Positions 52,292 to 61,282 of a stretch of DNA of 64,000 nucleotides are shown here, in pieces. Numbering within the stretch: the first letter of the stretch is position 1; every line of letters starts with the position of its first letter. Source of the DNA: an uncultured Salinimicrobium sp. (GTDB lineage: Bacteria; Bacteroidota; Bacteroidia; Flavobacteriales; Flavobacteriaceae); contig CAMPKA010000008.1 in assembly GCA_946887075.1 (NCBI GenBank), positions 48,212 to 112,211 of the forward strand, written 5' to 3'. Made by a program: the position numbers and the translations under genes. A model generated the notes under the pieces. It saw only the letters and a list, made by a program, of their open reading frames with translations, did no database searches and had not been told where the DNA came from.

Positions 52292-52909
52292 CTACTTCCG
52301 CAATGAAGATTCAAAGGGAACCCGGTTGGTAATGCTTCTTCCAAGGGTGACTTCATCGGCGTACTCCAGTTCATCCCCCACGGCGATTCCCCTGGCGATG
52401 GTGCTGGTCTTCACGGGATGGCCTTCCAGTTGTTTAAAGATATAGAAATTTGTGGTATCCCCTTCCAGGGTACTGCTCAAAGCGAAGATGATTTCCTCAA
52501 TTTCTCCCTGCCGGATCTTCTCGAGAAGCGGTTTGATCGTGAGCTGGGAGGGTCCGACTCCTTCCATCGGATTGATCTTCCCGCCCAGAACATGATAGAG
52601 TCCCCGGTACTGGCTGGTGTTTTCGATAGCCATGACATCCCGGATATCCTCCACCACGCAAACCACTTCCTTCTGCCTGCTGGGACTTGCACAGATTTCA
52701 CAAAGATCCTGGTCACTGATATTATGACAGTTGCGACAGAACCTGACTTCGGTCCTTAAATCAACCAGGGCCTTGCCCAATGCTACGGTCTGACTCTCCG
52801 GCTGCCTGAGCAAATGGAGCACTAACCGAAGGGCTGTTCGCCTTCCTATCCCCGGCAGTTGAGACATTTCTGTGACTGCTTCCTGTAGTAACTTAGAGGA
52901 AAATTCCAT
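52292..52909 (-). CDS. recR: Recombination mediator RecR
   Basis: 205 residues. Works with RecF and RecO to load RecA at gaps. The helix-hairpin-helix [17 protein letters not shown], zinc finger [16 protein letters not shown], and Toprim domain [16 protein letters not shown] and [16 protein letters not shown] are all present. Normal length. It stands alone, upstream of the E2 gene on the same strand, with an unpaired short hairpin (52258-52273) but no T run between. Confidence 0.97.
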   Translation of the reverse strand: MEFSSKLLQEAVTEMSQLPGIGRRTALRLVLHLLRQPESQTVALGKALVDLRTEVRFCRNCHNISDQDLCEICASPSRQKEVVCVVEDIRDVMAIENTSQYRGLYHVLGGKINPMEGVGPSQLTIKPLLEKIRQGEIEEIIFALSSTLEGDTTNFYIFKQLEGHPVKTSTIARGIAVGDELEYADEVTLGRSITNRVPFESSLRK

Positions 52910-53029
52910 GGTACAAAATTAGGTAAAATTCCGCCAATTTCTCACCACATCAACCTGGCGGAAGTCCTTGAGGATTCCTGGTGGCTATTGCTCCAAAATA
53001 TGTAATTTCGCTCCGAAACTTAATATCTC

Positions 53030-54469
53030 ATGCAGCCCCTCCATATTCTGCTGCTCATTGCGGCCTATTTTTTCATCCTGATCCTGATCTCCCTGATCAC
53101 AGGAAAACAGTCTGATAACAGCACCTTTTTCCGGGCGAATCGTCAATCGCCCTGGTACCTGGTGGCCTTCGGAATGATAGGAGCTTCCCTTAGCGGGGTT
53201 ACCTTTATCTCGGTGCCGGGTTGGGTGGAAAGCAATCAGTTCAGCTATATGCAGGTCGTTCTGGGGTATGTCCTGGGATATGCCGTAATCGGGCTTGTCC
53301 TGCTGCCGCTGTACTACCGGCTGAACCTGACTTCCATCTATACCTATCTGGAATCCCGTTTCGGCCGGTATTCGTACAAGACCGGTGCTTCTTTCTTCCT
53401 GCTGTCCCGGATCGTCGGGGCCAGTTTCCGTCTATTCCTGGTGGCCAACGTGCTGCAGATCATCCTGTTTGCCCAGCTGGGCATCCCGTTCTGGGCGACG
53501 GTGATCCTGACGATCCTACTGATATGGCTGTATACCTTCAGAAGCGGTATCAAAACGATCGTCTATACCGATACGCTCCAGACGCTCTGTATGCTTGTGG
53601 CTGTGGGCGTCAGCATCTACTATGTTTCTGAGGATCTGGGACTTCAGGGGACAGAAATCCTTACTTTCGTTTCGAATAGCGAGCTCTCAAGAATTTTCTT
53701 TTTTGATGATATCCGCAGTGCGGATTTTTTCTGGAAACAATTTATCTCCGGGGCCTTTATCACCATTGTGATGACTGGCCTGGACCAGGATATGATGCAG
53801 AAGAACCTGACCTGTCGCAATCTGGGGGATGCCCAGAAGAACATGTTCTGGTTTACCATTGTTCTTGTTTTCGTCAACCTCTTGTTCATGGGGCTTGGGG
53901 TTCTGTTAACAGCCTATGCCGAGACCAATGATATTGCGGCGTCCAGAGATGATCTGTTCCCTGTGATCGCTACCCAGGGCGGGATGGGAGTCGGAATCGC
54001 GGTGTTTTTTATCCTCGGACTGATTGCAGCAGCATACAGCAGTGCGGACAGCGCCCTGACTTCATTGACCACTTCTTTCAGTATAGACATCATGGAAATC
54101 GAAAAGAGGTATACCCCCGAGCGGCAGGTAAAGATGCGGAAGATCATTCATATCGGCTTTTCAGTGGTCCTGATCCTGGTGATCATTGCCTTCAAATATG
54201 TGGTTCGGGACGAAAGTGTGATAGCAAAGTTATTCGTCTTTGCCGGTTATACCTACGGGCCCCTGTTGGGACTTTACAGTTTTGGCCTGTTCACCCGGTG
54301 GCAGGTAAGGGACAAATGGGTTCCGCTGGTTGCGGTGCTTTCCCCGGTCTTGACTTACCTGATCAGTGCAGCAAGCCTACAGTGGCTCGGGTTCGAGTTC
54401 GGCTTTTTCGTGCTGATCCTAAACGGCCTCCTGACCTACTTGGGACTAATATTGCTGCGTCGAAAGTAG
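53030..54469 (+). CDS. Sodium:solute symporter (SSS family)
   Basis: 479 residues with about 13 hydrophobic segments. ADSALTSLTTSFSIDI is the conserved segment that lines the sodium site, preceded by GLIAAAYSS; GVTFISVPGWV and RFGRYSYKTGASF are also family-typical. Transports a small organic solute with Na+ across the inner membrane; the substrate is not assignable. Convergent with the CoA-binding gene, overlapping by 24 nt. Confidence 0.9.
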   Translation: MQPLHILLLIAAYFFILILISLITGKQSDNSTFFRANRQSPWYLVAFGMIGASLSGVTFISVPGWVESNQFSYMQVVLGYVLGYAVIGLVLLPLYYRLNLTSIYTYLESRFGRYSYKTGASFFLLSRIVGASFRLFLVANVLQIILFAQLGIPFWATVILTILLIWLYTFRSGIKTIVYTDTLQTLCMLVAVGVSIYYVSEDLGLQGTEILTFVSNSELSRIFFFDDIRSADFFWKQFISGAFITIVMTGLDQDMMQKNLTCRNLGDAQKNMFWFTIVLVFVNLLFMGLGVLLTAYAETNDIAASRDDLFPVIATQGGMGVGIAVFFILGLIAAAYSSADSALTSLTTSFSIDIMEIEKRYTPERQVKMRKIIHIGFSVVLILVIIAFKYVVRDESVIAKLFVFAGYTYGPLLGLYSFGLFTRWQVRDKWVPLVAVLSPVLTYLISAASLQWLGFEFGFFVLILNGLLTYLGLILLRRK

Positions 54470-54808
54470 AATCAGCGTACAGGCGACCTCCACTTCGATA
54501 CCTGCAGCGGTCAGGAGCTTATAGAACTCCGGATTTTCGGTACCTGGATTAAAGATCACCCGCTCGGGCTTAAAGGAAATGATATACTGGTAATACTCCT
54601 TCTGCCGGGGGGGTCCCAGATACAGAGTAACGGTATGAATATTTTCAAAGGGAATTTTTTCGGTCTGGATCTCTACCCCGTCGACCTCTCCTTTGCGGAG
54701 CCCGATCGCCACGACGGGCACATTATGCCTCACCAGTCTTCTTATGGCCATATAGGCATACCGGGCCGGATTGACGGATGCTCCCAGGACCAAAGTTCTT
54801 TTTTCCAT
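54446..54808 (-). CDS. CoA-binding domain protein (YccU-like)
   Basis: 120 residues. Rossmann-like CoA-binding domain: TLVLGASVNPARYAYMAIRR at the start, VVAIGLRKGEVDGVEI, VTLYLGPPRQKEYYQYI and VIFNPGTENPEFYKLL. Small cytoplasmic protein of the CoA_binding_2 family; its exact role is unknown. Its ATG lies 20 nt after a -7 box. Confidence 0.9.
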   Translation of the reverse strand: MEKRTLVLGASVNPARYAYMAIRRLVRHNVPVVAIGLRKGEVDGVEIQTEKIPFENIHTVTLYLGPPRQKEYYQYIISFKPERVIFNPGTENPEFYKLLTAAGIEVEVACTLILLSTQQY

Positions 54809-54828
54809 CTTTTTTGATTCTACTGTAA

Positions 54829-54836
54829 CAAAACTA
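54829..54836 (-). promoter_or_regulatory. -7 promoter box TAGTTTTG before the CoA-binding gene
   Basis: Exact TAnnTTTG match on the minus strand, 20 nt before the ATG at 54808. Confidence 0.55.
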
Positions 54837-54871
54837 CAATTATCCGGTCTTTAAGTTAAGAAATATTTCCC

Positions 54872-54961
54872 GCACAGGATTGCTTTGAAGAGCATTGATG
54901 GTTAGTGTCACAAAAGTCCCTGTGCTGCCCATGTACTCCCCTTAAGTACATGGGCTTTTTT
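54872..54961 (+). ncRNA. Candidate structured RNA (sRNA or attenuator leader)
   Basis: GCACAGG (54872-54878) pairs with CCTGTGC (54919-54925), enclosing a 40-nt loop, and is followed at once by the perfect terminator hairpin at 54927-54961. No coding frame of note lies inside. Two stacked hairpins ending in a T run, ahead of a TonB-type receptor gene, would fit a small RNA or a premature-termination leader. No promoter box is clear upstream. Confidence 0.4.
54927..54961 (+). terminator. Orphan rho-independent terminator
   Basis: GCCCATGTACT / AGTACATGGGC, 11 bp perfect, 7-nt loop, then six T residues. On the minus strand the run is A, so it acts on rightward transcripts. The nearest rightward gene upstream ended about 460 nt earlier. 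The rest of the 54809-55137 gap is AT-rich and holds the elements listed here. Confidence 0.85.
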
Positions 54962-55044
54962 ATAAGAGGAGAATTTTATTTGAAAAAAAATCTTCTAAAA
55001 CTGCAACAAAATCAGGATTCAGGCGTCTATTAATACAGGGAGGC

Positions 55045-55119
55045 ATGAAAAAAGAAAAATTTCAGTCTTCTCATTATGCAAAACAAGGTAGTTTGTTTTA
55101 CATAAATCATCATCAATAA
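55045..55119 (+). other. Possible 24-codon leader peptide upstream of the receptor
   Basis: ATG at 55045 preceded by GGGAGG (a Shine-Dalgarno-like run, uncommon in this phylum), encoding MKKEKFQSSHYAKQGSLF and a few more residues up to TAA, 18 nt before the receptor ATG. It could be a regulatory leader peptide or chance. Confidence 0.25.
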
Positions 55120-55133
55120 CCATCAATCAATCA
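55105..55133 (+). repeat. ATCA-rich 5' leader of the TonB-type receptor
   Basis: AATCATCATCAATAACC followed by ATCAATCAATCA, ending 4 nt before the ATG. It shares the ATCATCAATCAATCA pattern with the leaders of the two small exported proteins at 7085-7910. Confidence 0.4.
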
Positions 55134-55137
55134 AAAA

Positions 55138-57489
55138 ATGAACAAGTTATTTATCCTTTTAATCCTCTTTACAACAAGCCTTTGGAGTAACACCGATCCG
55201 GTTTTGGGCACGGTCACCGGGGTCATTCTCGACAAACAGTTGATGGAACCCATTCCCTATGCTTCAGTTGTTGTTACCAATCTCGAGGGGGAGATTGTAA
55301 CGGGAACGGTAAGTGCCGAAGACGGAACTTTTGAACTGGAAAAGATTCCGGAAGGCACCTACAACTTCAAAATCCAGTTCATGGGCTACGATACTTATGA
55401 AAAGGAGGTGCGTATTTCAGAGGATCAGCGGTCATTAAACATGGGTCAGATCCTTTTGATTCCCGCTACAGCCCAACTCAATGATGTCACGGTGGTCGCG
55501 GAAAGATCGACCATTGAGCAGCGGATTGATCGGAAGGTAGTCAATGTGGGAAAGGACCTCACCACCGTTGGCGCAACCGCCGCCGAGATTATGAACAGGA
55601 TTCCTTCGGTAACAGTGGATCAGGACGGGAACCTGGCGCTCCGCGGCAGCCAGAATGTGAGGGTCCTGGTGGACGGAAAACCGACCAATATGGACGTGGC
55701 TACCCTTCTTAAGACCATTCCATCTACCTCGATCAAGCAAATTGAACTTATCACCAATCCCTCGGCCAAGTATGACCCGGAAGGTATGAGCGGAATCATC
55801 AACATCATTCTTTATAAGAACACCTCCCTGGGATTCAACGGCAATGTGGCCGGCGGCGTGACTGTCGGAGAAAAGGTCCGTAGCAACGGATCCATCGATC
55901 TGAACTACCGGGAAGGGAAATTCAATTTCTATGCGAATCTGGGTGCCGGGGCAAGAGAGAATATCCTTCGTGGGAAAATTGTCGATATCAACAGCGGGAA
56001 CGGAGAATACCCGGATCTGCTTTTTGGGAATGGGAACTTTCTTGGTAAAATAGGATTGGACTTCTACCTCAACGAGACCAACACGCTTTCCTTTTACACC
56101 AACCAGAACTTCTTTATGGAATATGGCCGGGGAGAATTCGCAATACGTTATCCTGCAAGCCCGGAGGAGAACTTCAGTCAGATATACGATATCGATGAGC
56201 GCAACCGGTCCCGGAACTACAACTTCGCCTATCGCAAGGAATTCGAAAAGGATGGACACGATCTGCAATTCGAGGCGGACTACAATCACTACACCAATGA
56301 CGAGGAATCCTATTACAGCTTTAATGGAGCTCAGGCTGATCGTCCCTCCTATTTTGAATGGGTAGATAAGGATGAAAAAACGACCTTGCTCAACCTGGAC
56401 TATGTCAATCCGCTTTCCGAAACATCCAAACTTGAAGTGGGCGCAGAAGCCAGGATCAACCAGACCGAGAACTATTTTGAGTCGGACAACTCGGCCCTTG
56501 AGGATATGTTCTATACCTATGACCGCAGTATCTATTCCTTCTACTCCACCTTCGGTCAGGAACTGGGAAAATGGGCCTACCAGGTAGGGACAAGACTGGA
56601 AAATTATCTCGTGGATGCTGATCAGGACGGAGCCCGCGTTTATGAAGAGGATCTCTTCACCCTTTATCCCTCTGCGTTTGTGACCTATACCCCAGGTGAA
56701 AAAAACGTCTTTCAGGTGAGCTACAGCCGAAGGGTAGACAGGCCCGGTCGCAATCAGGTCACCCCGGTGAGGCAGGTTTCGACTCCGCTGCTTACCGTGA
56801 TGGGGAACCCGGACCTGCAACCTCAGTTTACCAATTCCATGGAGTTCAATTACACCCGGAAGATTAAAAAAGCCTCCCTCTCCTCGTCCCTGTTCTACCG
56901 GGTCATAGAGGACGAAATCGAGCAGGTCGTGACCGTGGATCCGCTTAACCCGGAGCATATCATCCTTACCTTTCATAACTCCGGAAGGAGCCAGTCATAT
57001 GGGGTGGAACTCTCAGGACGTCTTAGCCCCGCGGATTTCTGGGACTTCAATGCGGATTTCAACCTTTACGGGCAGGAATTCAGCGGTTATCTCGGAACGA
57101 CTTATGTTGAGGAGGAAGATGTTGCCTACAGTATTCAAACCAACAACACCTTCAAGGCGACAGACCGGCTAAGATTTCAACTATTCGCCATGTATAGAAG
57201 CCCTTCGAGAAGTCTCCAATTTGAATCCGAGGAGATGTACTTCGTCAATATTGGCGGCCGGTACAGCTTCCTGGAAGACCGCGCGAGTTTAAGCCTGAAT
57301 TTCAATGATATCTTCAGGACCCAGTATCAGACCTTTACAACGAGCATTCCCGTTCCCAAGACCGGGGAACTCAGGAACGATTCAAGGTCGGTGTACCTCG
57401 GATTCTCGTACAGGTTCGGAGGGGGAGAAAGCAAAAGACTCCAGAGAAAGCAGCGGGAAGACAATACCGCTGGTGGAGGAGTTTTCTAG
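55138..57489 (+). CDS. TonB-dependent-receptor-like outer membrane beta-barrel protein
   Basis: 783 residues. Signal peptide (LFILLILFTTSLWS), then a CarboxypepD_reg-like domain (about 25-110: VTGVILDKQLMEPIPYASVV onward, YDTYEKEVRI). Next is a plug (ERSTIEQRIDRKVVNVGKDL, IPSVTVDQDGNLALRGSQNV, VLVDGKPTNMD) and a long beta-barrel ending FGFSYRF-like LGFSYRFGGGESK. The architecture is that of the Bacteroidota outer-membrane-beta-barrel group (OMP_b-brl_3), related to TonB-dependent receptors but usually without a SusD partner; none is present here. Substrate unknown. Followed by a strong terminator. Confidence 0.92.
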   Translation: MNKLFILLILFTTSLWSNTDPVLGTVTGVILDKQLMEPIPYASVVVTNLEGEIVTGTVSAEDGTFELEKIPEGTYNFKIQFMGYDTYEKEVRISEDQRSLNMGQILLIPATAQLNDVTVVAERSTIEQRIDRKVVNVGKDLTTVGATAAEIMNRIPSVTVDQDGNLALRGSQNVRVLVDGKPTNMDVATLLKTIPSTSIKQIELITNPSAKYDPEGMSGIINIILYKNTSLGFNGNVAGGVTVGEKVRSNGSIDLNYREGKFNFYANLGAGARENILRGKIVDINSGNGEYPDLLFGNGNFLGKIGLDFYLNETNTLSFYTNQNFFMEYGRGEFAIRYPASPEENFSQIYDIDERNRSRNYNFAYRKEFEKDGHDLQFEADYNHYTNDEESYYSFNGAQADRPSYFEWVDKDEKTTLLNLDYVNPLSETSKLEVGAEARINQTENYFESDNSALEDMFYTYDRSIYSFYSTFGQELGKWAYQVGTRLENYLVDADQDGARVYEEDLFTLYPSAFVTYTPGEKNVFQVSYSRRVDRPGRNQVTPVRQVSTPLLTVMGNPDLQPQFTNSMEFNYTRKIKKASLSSSLFYRVIEDEIEQVVTVDPLNPEHIILTFHNSGRSQSYGVELSGRLSPADFWDFNADFNLYGQEFSGYLGTTYVEEEDVAYSIQTNNTFKATDRLRFQLFAMYRSPSRSLQFESEEMYFVNIGGRYSFLEDRASLSLNFNDIFRTQYQTFTTSIPVPKTGELRNDSRSVYLGFSYRFGGGESKRLQRKQREDNTAGGGVF

Positions 57490-57511
57490 AGGATTTGTTT
57501 GTTTAGCCAGC

Positions 57512-57542
57512 ACCGCAGTTCCCTGGGACTGCGGTTTTTTTT
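57512..57542 (+). terminator. Terminator of the TonB-type receptor gene
   Basis: ACCGCAGT / ACTGCGGT with an 8-nt loop, then a run of at least eight T. 23 nt past the stop codon. Confidence 0.9.
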
Positions 57543-57626
57543 ATCCAGCTGCAGGAAATCCTGGAACCGGGATATAAAGACTGGTCAGGATTAAGCCCGA
57601 CCTTCAGCATTAAAAAACCCCAATCC

Positions 57627-58637
57627 TTACCACTTCAAAATGGCACTTGCCCAGGTAAAACCGCTACCGAAGGCAGCCAGTACCACGGTATCTCCCTCCT
57701 TAAGCCTGTCGGTCTCCCAGGCTTCGGTCAGGGCTATAGGGATGGAGGCCGCTGTGGTATTGCCATACTTCTGTATATTGTTGAACACCTGGTCATCGCG
57801 TAGTTTGAACTTCTGCTGGATGAACTGTGAAATCCTGAGATTGGCCTGGTGTGGAATCAGCATGTCGATATCGGTAACCTCCAGTCCGTTGGCCTGCAGG
57901 CCTTCCTCAATCACCTGAGAAAAACGGACCACGGCATTTTTAAACACAAGCTGGCCGTTCATATAGGGATAATACGGGATATCATCCCCCTGGGGGTTCT
58001 CCTCCAGGATCTCAGGCACCCAATGCATGGTACTGGGCCCTTTTAGCGAAAGTTCCAAAGCATATTTCCCCTCGGCGTGCAGGTGCGTAGAAAGGATTCC
58101 CTGACCGTTATGGTCACTCCGTGTCAGGACTGCAGCCCCGGCACCATCTCCAAAGATAACCGACACATTCCTTCCCCGGGTGGAGAAATCCAATCCTCCA
58201 CTGTGGTTTTCACTTCCGATGACGAGCACATTCCGATACATCCCGGTCTTGATATACTGGTCGGCTACGGAGAGCCCGTAGATAAACCCGCTGCACTGGT
58301 TCCGGACATCGAGGGCCGGACAGGTGTGAATGTCCAACATCTCCTGGACCTGAACGCCACAGCCGGGAAAATAGTAGTCGGGACTAAGGGTGGCGAACAC
58401 AATCAGTTCAATGTCATCCTTGGAGATACCGGAGCGCTCCAGGGCGATCCGGGCAGCCTTGACTCCCATCACAGCGGTACTGTCCCCATCTCCTTTTCTT
58501 ACATGCCTTCTCTGTTCTATTCCTGTTCTTTCCCGGATCCATTCATCACTGGTATCCATCCGTTTGGCAAGATCATCATTGGTCACCACGTTGTCAGGCA
58601 CATAACTGCCCAGACCGGCTATTTTAGACTGGTACAT
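57627..58637 (-). CDS. fabH: Beta-ketoacyl-ACP synthase III
   Basis: 336 residues. Condenses acetyl-CoA (or a branched acyl-CoA) with malonyl-ACP to start fatty-acid synthesis. The catalytic triad is visible: Cys115 in VRNQCSGFIYGL, His263 in IPHQANLRI and Asn293 in YGNTTAASIP. The N-terminus IAGLGSYVPDNVVTNDDLA is typical. In Bacteroidota this enzyme often makes branched starters. Usually the gene adjoins rpmF and plsX; here it stands alone, so it may be a second copy. Confidence 0.93.
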   Translation of the reverse strand: MYQSKIAGLGSYVPDNVVTNDDLAKRMDTSDEWIRERTGIEQRRHVRKGDGDSTAVMGVKAARIALERSGISKDDIELIVFATLSPDYYFPGCGVQVQEMLDIHTCPALDVRNQCSGFIYGLSVADQYIKTGMYRNVLVIGSENHSGGLDFSTRGRNVSVIFGDGAGAAVLTRSDHNGQGILSTHLHAEGKYALELSLKGPSTMHWVPEILEENPQGDDIPYYPYMNGQLVFKNAVVRFSQVIEEGLQANGLEVTDIDMLIPHQANLRISQFIQQKFKLRDDQVFNNIQKYGNTTAASIPIALTEAWETDRLKEGDTVVLAAFGSGFTWASAILKW

Positions 58638-58745
58638 AATCTTTTTTTTATTATTTTGAGACCGGTTCTTCCTAATTTAAACAATTAAAGATATTTCAAG
58701 TTGCGATATTAGGCAACATTAACATTCTCATTTTTTAAACCTCCT

Positions 58746-61217
58746 ATGATGACAAGAAGATTATTACTCCTCTCCGGCCTGATGTGCCTCTTTTGCGACC
58801 TCAGCGCTCAGGTAAACCTCACCTATCAAAAGCCGCCACAGGAAATCCTGGAACTGGTCGATGTTCAGCTGGCGCCATCTACCCTGATTGACAGTAAGGC
58901 AGAGCATGTCGTGTTCCTCTACAGGGATCAGTTCAAATCGATTGCTGAACTCGCAGAGGAGGAACTCCGTCTGGCAGGCCTGCGGATCAATCCCGTTACC
59001 AATATCGGCAGCCGTTCCACCTACTATAACAACGTAAAGGTAAGAACCCTGGAAGGAATGGAACCTGTTCAGGTAAAGGGGCTTCCCCAGAACCCGAGGC
59101 TGACCAACTTTAGCTGGTCTCCCGATGAATCAAAGATGGCCTTTACACACACTACTGAAAATGGGGTGTCCCTTTGGGTGCTGGATATCGGGTCCGGTGT
59201 TGCCAGGAGGCTCACCGAGGATCGCCTGAATGCCAACCTCCGGGATGTGATCAACTGGTATGATGACGGGAAACGCTTGCTGGTCAAGATGGTCCCGGAG
59301 GATCGCAAAGCCCTTATCAACCCTGAGACTGCGGTTCCCTCAGGCCCCACAGTTTCAGTGAGTGACGGGGATCAGGCTCAGAACAGGACCTATCAGGACC
59401 TGCTCCAGAACGCCAACGACGAGTATAATTTTGAGCAGCTTGCCCGCTCTGTTCTGGTCGAGGTCCACCTCGACGGTACCACCAAAACATGGATGGATCC
59501 AGCCATGTACAGCAGGATCTCCTTTTCACCGGATGGGCAGTATGTGATGCTGACAAAGATCAGAAAGCCTTTCTCTTACCTGGTGCCCTACAACCGGTTT
59601 CCTTCGGAAACCACCGTCTACACCGATTCCGGGGAACTGGTCAGTATGGTCAACGAGGTTCCCCTGACAGAAGAGCTTCCGGCTGGATTCATGGCCGAAA
59701 GGACTGGCAGAAGAGAATTGGAGTGGCGCTCAGATGTTCCTGCCACTCTGGTTTACGTCGAGGCGCTCGATCAGGGCGATCCGGAGGTGGAGGTACCTTT
59801 CCGGGATCAGGTCTTTCTGCTGGAGGCACCGTTCAAAGGAGAGGGTGAACCCCTCCTCAAAACCAGGGATCGGTTCTCCGGCATCACCTGGGGGGACGAG
59901 GAAACGGCCATAGTCCGTGATTACTGGTGGAATACCCGGAACACCAGGACCTATGTCTTTGATCCCTCAGATCCCTCTGAGGAACCTCACATCCTTTTCG
60001 ATAGGAACTATCAGGATCGATACAGCGATCCTGGTAATTTTGTCACTCAAAAAAACGCATTGGGGGAGTACGTCCTGGAACTCGACGGGGATGAGGCCTT
60101 CCTGCTGGGAGACGGCTTTACTGAGAAGGGGCAGTTCCCTTTTGTAGACGAAATTGACCTGGAATCGGGAGAGACCCGCCGCCTGTATGAATCCGCTTAT
60201 AACCAAAAGAAGGAAACCCTTCTGGAGGCCCTGGATATGGAGGAAGGAAAGCTTCTGGTCAGAATAGAGGCCGCAACGGAATATCCCAATTATTACATCC
60301 GGGACATCCGGGGGGATGAGGATCTCAGGCAGATCACCTTCTTTGAGAATCCCTTTGAAAGCCTTCAGAACGTGCATAAAGAGGTGATCACCTACGAAAG
60401 GGCCGATGGGCTCCCCCTCAACGGTACGCTTTATCTTCCGGCAGGATACGACCGGGAGAATCCTACCGAGTTGCCTTTGATCCTGTGGGCTTATCCCCGG
60501 GAGTATAAAGACAGGAACTCTGCTTCCCAGAACACCTCCAATCCCAATGATTTCACCTACCCGTATTACGGGTCTCCGGTGTATTGGGTAAACCGGGGCT
60601 ATGCCGTTCTTGACGACGCTTCCTTCCCCATCATCGGAGAGGGAGAAAAGGAGCCTAATGACACCTTTAGAAAACAGCTGGTGGCAAACGCAGCGGCCGC
60701 CATCGATGCTTTGGATTCCCTGGGCTATGTCGACAGGGATCGTGTCGCCGTGGGAGGGCATAGCTATGGGGCATTCATGGTAGCCAATCTCCTTTCACAC
60801 TCCGACCTTTTTGCCGCTGGAATTGCAAGAAGCGGAGCTTATAACCGAACCCTCACCCCCTTCGGATTCCAAAGTGAAGAACGCAACTACTGGGAGGCGC
60901 CCGAGGTTTATTACGCCATGTCTCCGTTTATGCATGCGGATAAGATGAAGACTCCCTTGCTCCTGATCCACGGAGAGGCGGACAACAATTCCGGAACCTA
61001 TCCAATGCAAAGCGAACGCTATTTCAATGCCCTAAAAGGCCTTGGGGCAACCGCCCGACTTGTAATGCTTCCCAAGGAAAGCCACGGATACAGCGCAAAG
61101 GAATCTGTTTTACACGTCCTATGGGAGCAGGACAGGTGGCTGGAGAAATACGTAAAGAACAAAGAGAAGGAGGGGCAGATCGAAAAGAAGACAGCAGCTC
61201 CCGTGCTGACAGATTGA
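58746..61217 (+). CDS. S9 family prolyl-oligopeptidase-type peptidase, exported
   Basis: 823 residues. A signal peptide (LLLLSGLMCLFCDLSAQ) is followed by a long beta-propeller-like region (PQNPRLTNFSWSPDESKMAF, SRISFSPDGQYVMLTK). The C-terminal alpha/beta hydrolase has Ser673 in GGHSYGAFM, Asp746 in HGEADNNSG and His780 in KESHGY. It resembles the glutamyl-endopeptidase-like S9D/GEP group. Probably periplasmic; cleaves short peptides. Ends near a shared terminator with the EF-hand gene. Confidence 0.93.
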   Translation: MMTRRLLLLSGLMCLFCDLSAQVNLTYQKPPQEILELVDVQLAPSTLIDSKAEHVVFLYRDQFKSIAELAEEELRLAGLRINPVTNIGSRSTYYNNVKVRTLEGMEPVQVKGLPQNPRLTNFSWSPDESKMAFTHTTENGVSLWVLDIGSGVARRLTEDRLNANLRDVINWYDDGKRLLVKMVPEDRKALINPETAVPSGPTVSVSDGDQAQNRTYQDLLQNANDEYNFEQLARSVLVEVHLDGTTKTWMDPAMYSRISFSPDGQYVMLTKIRKPFSYLVPYNRFPSETTVYTDSGELVSMVNEVPLTEELPAGFMAERTGRRELEWRSDVPATLVYVEALDQGDPEVEVPFRDQVFLLEAPFKGEGEPLLKTRDRFSGITWGDEETAIVRDYWWNTRNTRTYVFDPSDPSEEPHILFDRNYQDRYSDPGNFVTQKNALGEYVLELDGDEAFLLGDGFTEKGQFPFVDEIDLESGETRRLYESAYNQKKETLLEALDMEEGKLLVRIEAATEYPNYYIRDIRGDEDLRQITFFENPFESLQNVHKEVITYERADGLPLNGTLYLPAGYDRENPTELPLILWAYPREYKDRNSASQNTSNPNDFTYPYYGSPVYWVNRGYAVLDDASFPIIGEGEKEPNDTFRKQLVANAAAAIDALDSLGYVDRDRVAVGGHSYGAFMVANLLSHSDLFAAGIARSGAYNRTLTPFGFQSEERNYWEAPEVYYAMSPFMHADKMKTPLLLIHGEADNNSGTYPMQSERYFNALKGLGATARLVMLPKESHGYSAKESVLHVLWEQDRWLEKYVKNKEKEGQIEKKTAAPVLTD

Positions 61218-61230
61218 TCTGATCGAATTT

Positions 61231-61258
61231 AAAAAAGGAAGCCCGGTCCCCCGGGCTT
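61231..61258. terminator. Bidirectional terminator, S9 peptidase / EF-hand gene
   Basis: AAGCCCGG-TCCC-CCGGGCTT with T residues to the right and six A residues to the left, between two convergent genes. Works for both strands. Confidence 0.87.
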
Positions 61259-61282
61259 TTCTCATTTTAGGTATACGAGCCA

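Noticed and set aside
55105..55133. ATCA repeats read as a CRISPR or tandem-repeat locus
   Set aside because: Units are 4 nt, few in number and without spacers; better seen as an A/U-rich leader.
55435..56976. 513-codon open frame on the minus strand opposite the TonB-type receptor
   Set aside because: It lies entirely inside a well-supported gene on the other strand. Its sequence shows no family motif, and its length reflects the codon bias of the receptor gene.
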